Shown here one piece after another: positions 45,236 to 54,929 of a stretch of 64,000 nucleotides of DNA; position 1 is the stretch's first letter; every line of letters starts with the position of its first letter. The notes beneath the pieces were generated by a model that worked only from the letters and a program-made list of their open reading frames with translations, was not told the DNA's origin and made no database searches. The DNA lies in assembly GCA_020524245.1 (NCBI GenBank), contig JAIVLN010000005.1:248001-312000 (forward strand). Direction: 5' to 3'. The DNA comes from Rossellomorea aquimaris. GTDB lineage: Bacteria > Bacillota > Bacilli > Bacillales > Fictibacillaceae. Made by a program: the position numbers and the translations under genes.

Positions 45236-45268
45236 TGAAAAAACCATCTGGCTAGAGGCCAGATGGTT
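45236..45268 (-). terminator. Terminator after pycA
   Basis: AACCATCTGGC (45242-45252) pairs perfectly with GCCAGATGGTT (45258-45268), followed on the minus strand by TTTTTTCATTTTTTATTG. Confidence 0.9.
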
Positions 45269-45277
45269 CATTTTAGA

Positions 45278-48200
45278 TTAGCTTAGTTCAATCAGTAGGT
45301 CACCTGGTTGTAGTGTGTCTCCATTTTTCACATGGAGGTCTTTGATTTCTGCATCATACGGAGCTTGGATCGTCGTTTCCATCTTCATGGCTTCCGTGAT
45401 CATCAAGTGATCACCTTTTTTGACGGACTCCCCTTTTTCCACAAGAACCTTGATGACTGTACCAGGCATAGATGCGCCGATATGTTTTTCATTAGACTTA
45501 TCTGCCTTCGGTTTTGTCACTACATTCGTTTTCACATTTTCGTCTCGGACGACGACTTCACGAGGTTGACCGTTCAATTCGAAGTAGACGGTTCTTGTTC
45601 CATCGATTTGTGGTTCCCCAATGGAAACCAACTTCACAATCAAGGTTTTACCTTGCTCAATTTCGATCTCAATCTCTTCGCCTAAGCGCATTCCATAGAA
45701 GAAAGTTGGCGTATCGAGCACGCTCACATTACCGAACTGCTCTTCCATTTTCTCACGGTCCATGTACACCTTAGGGTAAAGGGCATAGGAAATGAGGTCG
45801 TGACTCGTAACTTGACGATTGAGTTTATGATAGAGAATTTCTTTCAGCTCTTGGAAATCGACCGGCTCAAGCAGTTCCCCAGGTCGAACCGCAAGCGGCT
45901 CTCTTCCTTTCAGAATGACCTGTTGCAATTCTCTCGGGAAGCCTTGGTGTGGTTGACCTAAGTACCCTTGGAACATTTCAACAACAGAATCAGGGAAGTC
46001 GAGCGACTCACCTTTTTCAAAGATATCATCCTCGGTCAATTCATTTTGAACCATGTAGAGCGCCATGTCTCCTACTACCTTGGAAGATGGTGTTACTTTG
46101 ACGATATCTCCGAATAGGTCATTGACTCTGCGGTACATTCGCTTCACTTCATCCCAACGGTGGCCGAGTCCGACTGCTTTCGCCTGTTGTTGCAGGTTAC
46201 TATATTGGCCACCCGGCATTTCATGCTCATATACTTCTGTATGTGGTGCATTCATGCCACTTTCAAAGCCCTGGTAATACTTACGGACATCTTCCCAGTA
46301 GTGGGATAGCTCTTCTAAGTTATGGATGGAAAGCTGCGGCTGTCTTCCGCTACCTTCCAATGCATAGTACAAGGAATTTGCACTTGGTTGGGAAGTTAGC
46401 CCCGACATGGCACTGATCGCCACATCGACGATATCGACTCCCGCATCGACTGCTTTCGCATATGTCATGATTCCGTTTCCGCTCGTATCATGCGTGTGAA
46501 GATGGATCGGAATATTGATTTCTTGTTTCAAGGCAGAAATCAATTCATAAGCTGCTTGAGGTTTCAATAGCCCCGCCATATCCTTGATTCCTAAAATATG
46601 TGCGCCTGCTTGCTCCAACTCTTTCGCCATTGAAACATAGTAGTTCAAATCATATTTCGGACGATTTGGATCCAGGATGTCTCCTGTGTAGCAGATTGCT
46701 GCCTCTGCTACTTTTCCAGTTTCCCGAACAGCTTCAATCGCTACTTTCATTCCATCGATCCAGTTAAGACTGTCAAAGATACGGAATACATCAATTCCTG
46801 CATCTGCAGATTTTTCAACGAATTCCTTGATTACGTTGTCCGGATAGTTTTTATATCCTACTGCATTCGATGCTCTCAACAGCATTTGGAAGAGGACGTT
46901 AGGTGATTTTTTTCGCATTTGGATCAATCGTTCCCATGGATCTTCGTTCAAGAACCGATATGCAACGTCAAACGTCGCTCCTCCCCACATCTCCAATGAG
47001 AACAATTCAGGTATATGTCGTACAGTAGGTTCTGCAATCTGAAGCAAGTCGTTGGTACGAACCCGGGTTGCCAACAAGGATTGATGGGCATCCCGGAAAG
47101 TCGTGTCCGTTAACAGGACTTCTTCCCTTGATTTGATCCAGTTCGTCAGTCCTTCTACACAATCCCGATCGAGGATTTGCTTTGTTCCTTCTGGAATCGG
47201 GTCTGTATAGTTCACGTATGGAATCCTCGGTTTATTGAAAGCAGGTTTCTTTTGAACCCCCAACCCCGGGAAACCGTTGACCGTGACATTCGCAATGTAC
47301 GATAGCATTTTCGTACCCCGGTCCTTACGCTTAGGGAAAACAAATAATTCCGGAGTTGTGTCAATGAACGCTGTATTGTATTCACCTGATACGAATTGTT
47401 CATGCTTGATGACATTCTCCAAGAAGGCGATATTTGTTTTGATTCCACGGATACGGAATTCTCTTAAATTTCGGACCATTTTCGATGCAGCTTGTTCGAA
47501 AGTCAAAGCCCACGTTGAAAGTTTTACAAGTAACGAATCGTAATGTGGCGTGATGATCGCTCCCTGGAACCCGTTCCCGGCATCCAAGCGGACTCCGAAA
47601 CCACCACCGGTACGATAAGCCATGATTTTTCCTGTATCAGGCATGAAATTATTGGCAGGGTCCTCGGTTGTAACACGTGCTTGTATGGCCACACCGTGAC
47701 ATGCAATTTGGTCCTGCGTCGGAATGGACAACGGGCTTTCATACAACTTATAACCTTCAGCAATCATGATTTGCGATTGGACGATATCAATCCCTGTCAC
47801 CATTTCAGTAATGGTATGTTCAACTTGTACACGAGGGTTCACTTCGATGAAATAGAATGAACCATCTTGCGCTACGAGAAATTCGACTGTCCCAGCATTC
47901 ACATATTGTACATTGTTCATCAACTTGACAGCTGCTGCACAAATCTCTTCCCGTTTTTCCTCTGTTAATGAAACACTTGGGGCAACCTCGACGACTTTTT
48001 GATGACGACGTTGGACAGAACAATCTCTGTCATACAAATGCACAATATTACCGTGTTCGTCTGCGACAATTTGAACCTCGATATGTTTTGGATTCTCCAC
48101 GAATTTTTCTACATAGATTTCATCTTTACCGAATGCTGCTTTGGCTTCTGATTTCGCACGGTCGTATGCATCTTCAAGAGATGCCATATTACGGACGATT

Positions 48201-48715
48201 CGCATTCCACGTCCTCCACCACCGAGCGTAGCTTTGATGATGATTGGGAATCCGTTTTCCTTTGCAAAGTTTCTTACTTCCTCTACTGTCTCAACAGGTC
48301 CGTCACTTCCAGGAATGACTGGAATGTCGGCTTTAATCGCTTCTGCACGCGCACGGACTTTATCTCCGAACATGAGCAAGTGTTCAGTTTCAGGACCGAT
48401 GAATTTAATTCCTTCTTCTCCACATCTTTTGGCAAAATGAAGGTTTTCAGATAAGAATCCATAACCCGGATGTATCGCATCCACTTCATAACGCTTCGCA
48501 ACTTCAATAATCCCTTCGATATCCAGGTATGCATCAATCGGTTTCTTGCCTTCACCAATCAGGTAAGCTTCGTCTGCTTTGTATCGATGGAAAGACCCGG
48601 AGTCTTCCTTGGAATAGACAGCAACTGTACGGATATTCAACTCCGTACATGCCCGGAAAATCCGGATCGCGATTTCTCCACGGTTGGCAACTAGAATTTT
48701 GTTGATCTTTTGCAT
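45278..48715 (-). CDS. pycA: Pyruvate carboxylase
   Basis: Pyruvate carboxylase makes oxaloacetate from pyruvate, bicarbonate and ATP, refilling the TCA cycle. The 1145-residue single-chain enzyme has a biotin carboxylase domain (residues 1-455; KATLGGGGRGMRIV, EVNPRVQVEHTITE), a carboxyltransferase domain (about 530-830; DTTFRDAHQSLLATRVRT, and the metal-binding HLHTHDTSGNG), an allosteric linker and a biotin carrier domain with EAMKMETTI near residue 1110. It sits next to ctaA and ftsW as in B. subtilis. Confidence 0.97.
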   Translation of the reverse strand: MQKINKILVANRGEIAIRIFRACTELNIRTVAVYSKEDSGSFHRYKADEAYLIGEGKKPIDAYLDIEGIIEVAKRYEVDAIHPGYGFLSENLHFAKRCGEEGIKFIGPETEHLLMFGDKVRARAEAIKADIPVIPGSDGPVETVEEVRNFAKENGFPIIIKATLGGGGRGMRIVRNMASLEDAYDRAKSEAKAAFGKDEIYVEKFVENPKHIEVQIVADEHGNIVHLYDRDCSVQRRHQKVVEVAPSVSLTEEKREEICAAAVKLMNNVQYVNAGTVEFLVAQDGSFYFIEVNPRVQVEHTITEMVTGIDIVQSQIMIAEGYKLYESPLSIPTQDQIACHGVAIQARVTTEDPANNFMPDTGKIMAYRTGGGFGVRLDAGNGFQGAIITPHYDSLLVKLSTWALTFEQAASKMVRNLREFRIRGIKTNIAFLENVIKHEQFVSGEYNTAFIDTTPELFVFPKRKDRGTKMLSYIANVTVNGFPGLGVQKKPAFNKPRIPYVNYTDPIPEGTKQILDRDCVEGLTNWIKSREEVLLTDTTFRDAHQSLLATRVRTNDLLQIAEPTVRHIPELFSLEMWGGATFDVAYRFLNEDPWERLIQMRKKSPNVLFQMLLRASNAVGYKNYPDNVIKEFVEKSADAGIDVFRIFDSLNWIDGMKVAIEAVRETGKVAEAAICYTGDILDPNRPKYDLNYYVSMAKELEQAGAHILGIKDMAGLLKPQAAYELISALKQEINIPIHLHTHDTSGNGIMTYAKAVDAGVDIVDVAISAMSGLTSQPSANSLYYALEGSGRQPQLSIHNLEELSHYWEDVRKYYQGFESGMNAPHTEVYEHEMPGGQYSNLQQQAKAVGLGHRWDEVKRMYRRVNDLFGDIVKVTPSSKVVGDMALYMVQNELTEDDIFEKGESLDFPDSVVEMFQGYLGQPHQGFPRELQQVILKGREPLAVRPGELLEPVDFQELKEILYHKLNRQVTSHDLISYALYPKVYMDREKMEEQFGNVSVLDTPTFFYGMRLGEEIEIEIEQGKTLIVKLVSIGEPQIDGTRTVYFELNGQPREVVVRDENVKTNVVTKPKADKSNEKHIGASMPGTVIKVLVEKGESVKKGDHLMITEAMKMETTIQAPYDAEIKDLHVKNGDTLQPGDLLIELS

Positions 48716-48729
48716 ATAGTGATTCCTCC

Positions 48730-49932
48730 TTATTGAGATACACGTTGTTGTTGTGATACGACTCTCAGCTTCGTTCGTTGTTGTGATGATGGGATCGAAT
48801 GATTGGCTGGAGGTGATTGCTCTTTACGGTATTTCACAAACATGGATATATTGACTAGAATTCCTACACTTATCATTAAGAGGAGCAGTGACGAGCCTCC
48901 GTAGCTGATAAATGGTAGTGTAACACCAGTGACAGGAAGTATGCCCGATGCAGCTCCAAGGTTGACGATCGTTTGGATTCCAATCATCCCGGATATCCCG
49001 ATTGCCAAGAGACTGCCGAAAGCGTCTTTACAATGAAGCCCGGTGTACATTCCTTTGAAGACGATATACATCAACATAAGGATAATGACGAACACGCCGA
49101 CAAAACCAAGTTCTTCAGCAACAATCGTAATGATGAAATCCGTATGGGGTTCAGGCAAGAATCCATACTTTTGTATGCTTTGTCCTAACCCTTTACCGAA
49201 CATCCCGCCTGTCCCAAGTGCTAGATAACCATTAATCAATTGAAATCCAGAATCTGTCGGATCTTCGAATGGATGATAAGCTGCGGAAAAACGGGATAAT
49301 TGTTCGCTACTTAAGAAAAACTTGAAAGCGATGAACCCGAGAAAAAAGAGTACTGAGCTCATGATCGTCAGATGCTTCCACTTCATCCCTGAACAGAATA
49401 GGATGACCCCTGCCGTCATTGCAACAATCATCATACTTCCCAAATCGGGTTGGATGAAGATGAGGAAACAAACCAGGGACAATACGATTAATGGAGGTGC
49501 TACTCCTGTTTTGAAATCGGATATGTAACTCTGTTTTTTAGAGAAAACAGATGCCAAATATAATATGATCCCTAACTTCGCATATTCTGCCGGCTGAATA
49601 CTGAAGCCCCCGACGGAAAACCAGGATCTAGCATTGTTGACTTCCTTACCGAAAAAGTATACCGCGACCAAAGACAATAGCATCACGACCGTAATCGGTA
49701 CTATCAGTTTTTGATACATTTTATACGGCAGGATCATGGAAACGGAAAATACGATGATACCAAGAAAAACAAATATCAAATGTTTGTTGAAGAAGTGATC
49801 GCTACTTTTTCCATACTTCGTCACCGCTTCGATCATGCTTGCACTATAGACCATCACAAGACCGATGGCACATAAAGCAAGTACGATCGCGATCATCGTA
49901 TAATCATAGTTTTTAAACATTTTTTTTAGCAT
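48730..49932 (-). CDS. ftsW: Cell division SEDS polymerase FtsW
   Basis: This is a 400-residue SEDS protein with ten membrane helices: MVYSAS, FSIQPAEYAKLGIILY, the conserved IQPDLGSMM loop, FLPEPHTDFIITIVAEELG and PFISYGGSSLLLL. FtsW polymerises septal peptidoglycan with PBP 2B. Its place upstream of pycA is that of ftsW (ylaO) in B. subtilis. The start at MLKKMFKNYDYTM agrees with the family; an upstream frame of 22 codons has no good ribosome binding site. Confidence 0.92.
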   Translation of the reverse strand: MLKKMFKNYDYTMIAIVLALCAIGLVMVYSASMIEAVTKYGKSSDHFFNKHLIFVFLGIIVFSVSMILPYKMYQKLIVPITVVMLLSLVAVYFFGKEVNNARSWFSVGGFSIQPAEYAKLGIILYLASVFSKKQSYISDFKTGVAPPLIVLSLVCFLIFIQPDLGSMMIVAMTAGVILFCSGMKWKHLTIMSSVLFFLGFIAFKFFLSSEQLSRFSAAYHPFEDPTDSGFQLINGYLALGTGGMFGKGLGQSIQKYGFLPEPHTDFIITIVAEELGFVGVFVIILMLMYIVFKGMYTGLHCKDAFGSLLAIGISGMIGIQTIVNLGAASGILPVTGVTLPFISYGGSSLLLLMISVGILVNISMFVKYRKEQSPPANHSIPSSQQRTKLRVVSQQQRVSQ

Positions 49933-50033
49933 GTTTGCCAACCCCACATAAATCTTTATTAAGAAACTATTCGAGTCAAACAGCCATTTTCCTTCCACAT
50001 TCCACTAAATCATTTAATCGAGCACTCAGGAAT

Positions 50034-50507
50034 TCAATGTGCTGTTTTTCTCTTGATGACATTCCATAGGCTTTCAAATACAATCCATCCATCTGACTTT
50101 CTCCCCTTAATCTGAAATGGAATCAAGTTTCCGATGGCAATCCACATATTGATGAATGCAAACAACGAAACAAGAGCTTCATATACATCCCCTTGAGGGG
50201 TTTTCAAAATCAAATAAGCATAAATCGCTAAGACAAGGTTCACAAGTGGACCATTCAACGAAATGAGAAGTCGCTGGAAATCACCCGTTTGTTCTGAACC
50301 TTGGGAAACCGTATAGGCACCTAAAAAAAAGAATAGTCCGACTTCCAAATTCAAGGTAGGTCGCTTAATCTTTAAAATGGCCGGGCCCAATCCCATGCGA
50401 ATCTCTGTCGCTTTTATACCTGTCATACGAGCTGTTATGTAGTGACCCATTTCATGTAGAAAAGTCGAAATCGGGAATAAAATCAAGATGACGATGATCG
50501 GTATCAT
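50034..50507 (-). CDS. Small site-2 protease-like membrane protein (M50 family)
   Basis: The 157-residue membrane protein carries the zinc motif HEMGH in its first helix (residue 18) and a second conserved block, NLIPFQIKGRKSDGW, near residue 130, where an Asp normally completes the metal site. Four or five helices are predicted. M50 proteases cut substrates within the membrane; this short version has no PDZ or other domains. The substrate is unknown. TAAGGAGGTG precedes the ATG. Confidence 0.8.
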   Translation of the reverse strand: MIPIIVILILFPISTFLHEMGHYITARMTGIKATEIRMGLGPAILKIKRPTLNLEVGLFFFLGAYTVSQGSEQTGDFQRLLISLNGPLVNLVLAIYAYLILKTPQGDVYEALVSLFAFINMWIAIGNLIPFQIKGRKSDGWIVFESLWNVIKRKTAH

Positions 50508-50612
50508 CCACGCACCTCCTTAGGTGGTCACTTCACCATCGTACCATACCGATATTGGTCATAAAGTTAAATTTGCTTATCAATTTTGAGGAACCGGTCG
50601 GTATTTTCTCAT

Positions 50613-50647
50613 AAAAAAACTCAAGCTGGTATCCACAGCTTGAGTTT
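50613..50647 (-). terminator. Terminator after ylaN
   Basis: AAACTCAAGCTG (50617-50628) pairs perfectly with CAGCTTGAGTTT (50636-50647), followed on the minus strand by a run of T. Confidence 0.88.
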
Positions 50648-50704
50648 TATTTATCCATCAATGTTCAACTGGAGCATAGCCCAGGGTTCACTGATATCAA
50701 AGTC

Positions 50705-50983
50705 TTATTTAGACCAGGCATCGTGTAAAGCAGTAAGCTGACGTTCAAGCGATTCTAATAACGCTTTCCCTTGTTCAGCTTCAATCAATTCTAAACGAAC
50801 TGCAAAATCTATCTCTCTGGAAAGTCCGAACATTTGAGTATCGAGTACTTCCTCATAGAGAGGGCATTGCGGCATCGTTAAGTTTTCCATCTGAACTTCA
50901 ATCAACTTTAGGATTTTTTCTGCATCGGCCTGCAAAAGGGCAAATGCTTTTTCACGATGACCGGTAACCATCTCAGTCGACAA
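50705..50983 (-). CDS. ylaN: UPF0358 family protein YlaN
   Basis: The 92-residue helical protein matches Yla[40 protein letters not shown] and [13 protein letters not shown] are family blocks. YlaN is essential in B. subtilis under iron-poor conditions and is reported to act with the iron regulator Fur. It lies between glsA and ftsW as in B. subtilis. Confidence 0.93.
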   Translation of the reverse strand: MSTEMVTGHREKAFALLQADAEKILKLIEVQMENLTMPQCPLYEEVLDTQMFGLSREIDFAVRLELIEAEQGKALLESLERQLTALHDAWSK

Positions 50984-51071
50984 ATCGAATCCCTCCGTTC
51001 CAAGTGCCTCTCTCTATTACTAATAGTATCGTTTCACACCTGAAAATGCAACATAATTACGCAGGTTCACC

Positions 51072-52001
51072 TTAAAATATACTTAGATCATAACGTTGAG
51101 ACAACATTTCAAGAAGCTTGACTCCTCCAATGCTATTTCCTTTGTCATTCAACGCCGGACCATACACACCAACACCGATCGATGGTGGCACTAGGGCAAG
51201 AATTGCGCCCGATACGCCACTTTTTGAGGGAATACCAACCTGGATTGCGAATTCCCCAGACGCGTTATACATTCCACATGTGACCATAAATGTTTTAACG
51301 ATCGTCGCAATCCTTTCAGGGAGGATCCGCCTGTTCGTCTGTGGATCAAGTCCCTTGTTTGCCAATACGACACCAATTCGAGCAAGATCATAACAGGTCA
51401 CTTGAATGGCGCATTGCTTTGTGTATAAATCGATGAGTTCATCGACATCTCCTTCAACGATGCCATGCTGTTTCATGAAATAACAAAGGGATCTGTTCAA
51501 ATTAGCTGTTTCATATTCCGATTGTGCAACTTCATGATCGATATCGATGGATGAATTGTTGGTCATATCATGGATCAGGGATAGCAACCTACCCAGCCTA
51601 TGGTGTACAGATCCCCCTGCAATCATATTCGTCACGACAAGGGCTCCTGCATTGATCATCGGATTCAACGGTTTAGCCGGAACTTGCGTTTCCAGTTTAG
51701 CAATTGAGTTAAACGGATCGCCCGTCGGTTCCATCCCCACTCTGCTGAATACTTCCTCTTCTCCTCGGTCCATAATGGCTAAAGCAAGTGTTAATACCTT
51801 CGATACGCTTTGCAATGTAAATTTCTTTTCAACGTCCCCAGCTTTGACACATCGGCCATCTGAATAGTAAAGTGCCATGGAAAGGTCATTCTTGTCTGCT
51901 CTTTCAAGTGCAGGTATATAGCTTGCTACCTTTCCTTTGTCCGTGTACTTTCTTGCGCGTTCAACGAGTTCCAATAGTTCATCATCTGTTTCACAGTACA
52001 T
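51072..52001 (-). CDS. glsA: Glutaminase (YlaM/GlsA)
   Basis: The 309-residue enzyme hydrolyses glutamine to glutamate and ammonia. It belongs to the serine-dependent beta-lactamase-like glutaminases: the SxxK motif is SVSKVLTLAL near residue 68, followed by EPTGDPFNSIAKLE, PLNPMINAGAL and GIPSKSGVSGAI near the end. The ATG at 52001 gives the same length as B. subtilis YlaM. It lies beside ylaN. Confidence 0.93.
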   Translation of the reverse strand: MYCETDDELLELVERARKYTDKGKVASYIPALERADKNDLSMALYYSDGRCVKAGDVEKKFTLQSVSKVLTLALAIMDRGEEEVFSRVGMEPTGDPFNSIAKLETQVPAKPLNPMINAGALVVTNMIAGGSVHHRLGRLLSLIHDMTNNSSIDIDHEVAQSEYETANLNRSLCYFMKQHGIVEGDVDELIDLYTKQCAIQVTCYDLARIGVVLANKGLDPQTNRRILPERIATIVKTFMVTCGMYNASGEFAIQVGIPSKSGVSGAILALVPPSIGVGVYGPALNDKGNSIGGVKLLEMLSQRYDLSIF

Positions 52002-52142
52002 AAATGGTTTCCACCTCCACATGTCACATTTCTAGTTTGTTGTCCATTTTTCTATGAACCGTTATTAGTACTATACCCTAATGTGACAAAATGAAGATGG
52101 AACGATATACTTAGTACGACTTTTTTTTTAGGAGTGAGATAC

Positions 52143-52637
52143 ATGGAACCCATCGTATTTATAAAAGGAAATGTCACCTTTCCGATCACACTTGATCCAG
52201 GTGTATGGATTTTCGATGATCGAAAAGTTGATTTAAACACATATTTTGATGAAAAACCAATGGAAGCGGAAGATCATTATGCGAAAGAAGTTGCAGAGCA
52301 CTGGGAACGAGAACGAAGAAATGGTGCTAAAGGACCTGTCAATACGAATCAAAACAAAATCCAATACGACAAACAGGAACTATTTTCAAAATCCTACGGC
52401 ATCCCTTTCGTAAGCTTTCTCGACAACTCAGAGCCGAAAGAGGATGCATCCGAAGTTGAACTTTGCACCTCAGAGAACGAGACAACAACACTAACATTAG
52501 AAGAAGCAAGAGCTGGAATCCTGGGTTTTTCATTGGATGGTAAACCACTGAAAGACGGTCCGGTACACTTCTACTTCGGAGATGGATCCAACCGTGAAAA
52601 TCCGATTCGTCACATCGTACAAATCAATGTTAAATAG
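52143..52637 (+). CDS. Conserved hypothetical protein at the ylaL position
   Basis: The 164-residue protein has no catalytic motif I can name. Recognisable blocks are ITLDPGVWIFDDRKVDL near the start and GPVHFYFGDGSNRENPIRH near the end. Relatives in Bacillus are sometimes called peptidyl-prolyl isomerase, without visible support in this sequence. It is probably cytoplasmic. The ATG follows TTTAGGAG. The phoH-like ylaK gene that accompanies this position in B. subtilis is not present in the window. Confidence 0.7.
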   Translation: MEPIVFIKGNVTFPITLDPGVWIFDDRKVDLNTYFDEKPMEAEDHYAKEVAEHWERERRNGAKGPVNTNQNKIQYDKQELFSKSYGIPFVSFLDNSEPKEDASEVELCTSENETTTLTLEEARAGILGFSLDGKPLKDGPVHFYFGDGSNRENPIRHIVQINVK

Positions 52638-52658
52638 AAAGTATAAAGGAGCTGATCC

Positions 52659-52742
52659 ATGGCATTTGGAGAAGCTTCTTTTTTTCATACTCTACTACTG
52701 TATGTCCGCTTGAATAAAGATAGAAGATTAAACGAAGAATAA
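52659..52742 (+). CDS. Small open frame of 27 codons between the ylaL-like gene and ylaJ
   Basis: ATG at 52659 is preceded by AAAGGAG with good spacing and opens a 27-codon frame, MAFGEASFFHTLLLYVRLNK and onward, ending in charged residues. It lies 21 bases after the previous gene and 34 bases before ylaJ on the same strand, so it may be translated as part of that transcript. No relative is known to me. Confidence 0.45.
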   Translation: MAFGEASFFHTLLLYVRLNKDRRLNEE

Positions 52743-52776
52743 AGGTAACTTGATATACTCGAAAGGATGGTCAGCC

Positions 52777-53400
52777 TTGCGTAATATTCCTTGTTTATTG
52801 ATCCTATCTTCATTTCTGATACTCATTTCTTGCCAGAACAACCAGCAAGATGAAAGTATAGCGAACGATGCCAAGCCGATTGAAGTTCGACAGAGTGTAG
52901 AATATAACAAAGAAGAGCGTAAAAGTTCCAGACAGATCTCCAAACGGCTCGTTGAACTTTCAATGAAAGTACCAGATGTCAAAGATGCAACAGCAGTCGT
53001 AGTAGGAAAATATGCAATCGTAGGTATTGACGTGGACGATAATTTGGATCGATCCAGAGTAGGATCCATCAAATATAGTGTTGCTGAAGCTTTGCAACAT
53101 GATCCATATGGTGCGAATGCAGCAATCACTGCGGATCCTGATATCTTCACCCGCCTACAGGAAATGGGCAAGCAAATTGCTGAGGGTAAACCGATTGGTG
53201 GCATCATGGAAGAGTTGGCAGCGATTGCAGGAAGACTGATTCCGGAAATCCCAGGACAACTGAACAAAAAAGAACCGGATCCTATTCGTAAGAATGATAA
53301 AAATCTGCCACAAAACAAAGAAAATGAACTGCAAAACCAACAAGAAAAGCAAGGAAAAAGCAAACCTAGCGACCCTGATCGCGTCAAAGAGCAACAATAA
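52777..53400 (+). CDS. ylaJ: Sporulation lipoprotein of the YhcN/YlaJ family
   Basis: The 207-residue protein has a lipoprotein signal with lipobox ILISC near residue 19 and a YhcN/YlaJ domain (about residues 45-150; VKDATAVVVGKYAIVGIDVD, YGANAAITADPDI). The C-terminal 55 residues are highly charged and rich in Gln, Asn, Lys. YlaJ is made in the forespore and is linked to spore germination. The start is TTG at 52777, six bases after AAAGGATGG. Confidence 0.87.
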   Translation: MRNIPCLLILSSFLILISCQNNQQDESIANDAKPIEVRQSVEYNKEERKSSRQISKRLVELSMKVPDVKDATAVVVGKYAIVGIDVDDNLDRSRVGSIKYSVAEALQHDPYGANAAITADPDIFTRLQEMGKQIAEGKPIGGIMEELAAIAGRLIPEIPGQLNKKEPDPIRKNDKNLPQNKENELQNQQEKQGKSKPSDPDRVKEQQ

Positions 53401-53436
53401 AAGAAGAAGGTGACCGAATCGGCCACCTTCTTCTTT
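53401..53436. terminator. Bidirectional terminator between ylaJ and the PNPOx-like gene
   Basis: AAGAAGAAGGTG (53401-53412) pairs with CACCTTCTTCTT (53424-53435) around a GC-rich loop that also pairs partly. Confidence 0.85.
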
Positions 53437-53441
53437 GTATG

Positions 53442-53903
53442 TCATTTTGCTTTTTCTTTGAGCGCGCTCATGACTTGCTTATCCAACTTTGCTGCTGCCT
53501 GTGCATCATAAGTTTTTTCATATTGAGGAGGTTGCGCTATTTTCGCACCATAAAACATTGCATCACGGATTTCATATATCTTCACTCTGATCATCGCAAG
53601 TTTGATCGGCACCGAATCCATATGTTCTTCAATCACTTCGGCAGTACCGTTGATCACGGACGTCGTTTCATCCCCTATGAACGTGATTGAGACATTTTCA
53701 TTTTCGTGAACATTGCGTACCGCTTTGGACCGGTTATCCACCGCAAACAAGATCGTTTCCATGTCAGGTGCATATACCCAGGAGATCGCATTTACATAAG
53801 GGGTATGTGCCACCGGATCGACAGTATTTACAATCACATAGCATTCTTTCTGCAATGACTGAAATTGCGTTTCATTCAATGTAGATACACTTTTCGTCGC
53901 CAT
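53442..53903 (-). CDS. Pyridoxamine 5'-phosphate oxidase-like flavin-binding protein
   Basis: The 153-residue protein has a split-barrel fold typical of the PNPOx-like family: VNAISWVYAPDMETILFAVDNRSKAVRNV and ENVSITFIG patterns. Members bind FMN, heme or F420 and have varied roles; this one has no specific assignment. AAAGGAGC precedes the ATG. It is convergent with ylaJ. Confidence 0.8.
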   Translation of the reverse strand: MATKSVSTLNETQFQSLQKECYVIVNTVDPVAHTPYVNAISWVYAPDMETILFAVDNRSKAVRNVHENENVSITFIGDETTSVINGTAEVIEEHMDSVPIKLAMIRVKIYEIRDAMFYGAKIAQPPQYEKTYDAQAAAKLDKQVMSALKEKAK

Positions 53904-54062
53904 ACCGAACAGCTCCTTTCACGTATCATGTATGCAGTTGATTACAAAGTAACACTTTCTTATAACTTTACCTTCGACAGAAATCTTATTATCCCTGCTG
54001 CGGCATGATTTATACACACTAGGATTTTCGTGGTATACTTGTCCTAGAAAGAGGTGGATATC

Positions 54063-54263
54063 ATGCGTGTCAAATGTGTCCTATGTGATAAAATCGAAAA
54101 ACTCAAAGACGAAAGCCCATTGGCTAAGAAACTGCGGAACAGACCGATACACACCTATATGTGTCAATCATGCCATCATCGGATAAAAGAAAGAACAGAA
54201 GAACGTAAAGCATCAGGTAATTTCATCATCTACAACGATTCATCAAAAGAAGAAACCTGGTAG
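54063..54263 (+). CDS. ylaI: YlaI family zinc-ribbon protein
   Basis: The 66-residue protein has two CxxC pairs, CVLCD near residue 5 and CQSCH near residue 35, forming a probable zinc site, and a Lys/Arg-rich middle. It matches YlaI (DUF2197). No function is known. AAAGAGGTGG lies before the ATG at 54063. Confidence 0.87.
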   Translation: MRVKCVLCDKIEKLKDESPLAKKLRNRPIHTYMCQSCHHRIKERTEERKASGNFIIYNDSSKEETW

Positions 54264-54264
54264 A

Positions 54265-54534
54265 TCAATTATACTTCGGCTCTGACTCTATTGATTCATA
54301 TAGAGCATCAATCAACTCGATGGGGAATTGCTTCTGATGAGTAGTCCCTTCAATGGAATAATGGATGATATACATCGGCGGTTTCTTCTCAACATTTATA
54401 TCTTCAACGAGATGATCTTCTGTCAACATTTCCTCAAAAAAGTCCAATGTGTCTTTTGCAGCTTGATCGTCTTGCCGTTCATCAGCAACCCTTTTGATAC
54501 TCAACCAGTTGTATAACGTATCTTGAAGGTTCAT
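54265..54534 (-). CDS. Hypothetical protein
   Basis: I do not recognise this 89-residue, acidic, probably cytoplasmic protein. It has a helical N-terminus (LYNWLSIKRVADERQDD), a short beta segment (PPMYIIHYSIEG) and a helical C-terminus. GGAAAGGGGAG precedes the ATG, which makes it a credible gene. It ends one base from the ylaI stop on the other strand and follows ylaH. Confidence 0.7.
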   Translation of the reverse strand: MNLQDTLYNWLSIKRVADERQDDQAAKDTLDFFEEMLTEDHLVEDINVEKKPPMYIIHYSIEGTTHQKQFPIELIDALYESIESEPKYN

Positions 54535-54560
54535 AAGATGCTCCCCTTTCCAAAGATAGT

Positions 54561-54592
54561 AAAACAGCTCAGTCGTAACTGAGCTGTTTTTT
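54561..54592. terminator. Terminator after ylaH
   Basis: AAAACAGCTCAGT (54561-54573) pairs perfectly with ACTGAGCTGTTTT (54578-54590). It directly follows the ylaH stop codon on the minus strand. Confidence 0.85.
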
Positions 54593-54906
54593 TATTCGCT
54601 TTGTTCCTTTTTGTGCTGGTTCAAACGAACTTTATAAATAATCAGTATTGCTGCTGCCACCATCAAGCCTTCTGTTACAGGCAGGAAGACAGCGAAGAAG
54701 GTTAAGAACGTACAGCCTAATGCCAGGAAGACGTAAACGACTACAGCTTTAAGTAACGGAAGTTTCCTTGAAAATCCTAACTTGAAAACCACAATCGAAA
54801 GCAATAAGACTGTCAGGTACAAGAACCACATCCCGAGCTCCGGGTTCTGGTCCACTTGATATAATCTTGCAAAGAATTGAAGACGTTCATTCACATCGAC
54901 GCTCAT
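54592..54906 (-). CDS. ylaH: YlaH-like membrane protein
   Basis: The 104-residue membrane protein starts with a soluble segment ([20 protein letters not shown]) and has three helices (about residues 25-43, 48-68 and 72-92) and a charged tail. This matches the YlaH family. Function unknown. It lies downstream of typA, as in B. subtilis. Confidence 0.87.
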   Translation of the reverse strand: MSVDVNERLQFFARLYQVDQNPELGMWFLYLTVLLLSIVVFKLGFSRKLPLLKAVVVYVFLALGCTFLTFFAVFLPVTEGLMVAAAILIIYKVRLNQHKKEQSE

Positions 54907-54929
54907 TCATACCGTCTCCTTTTCTCTTT

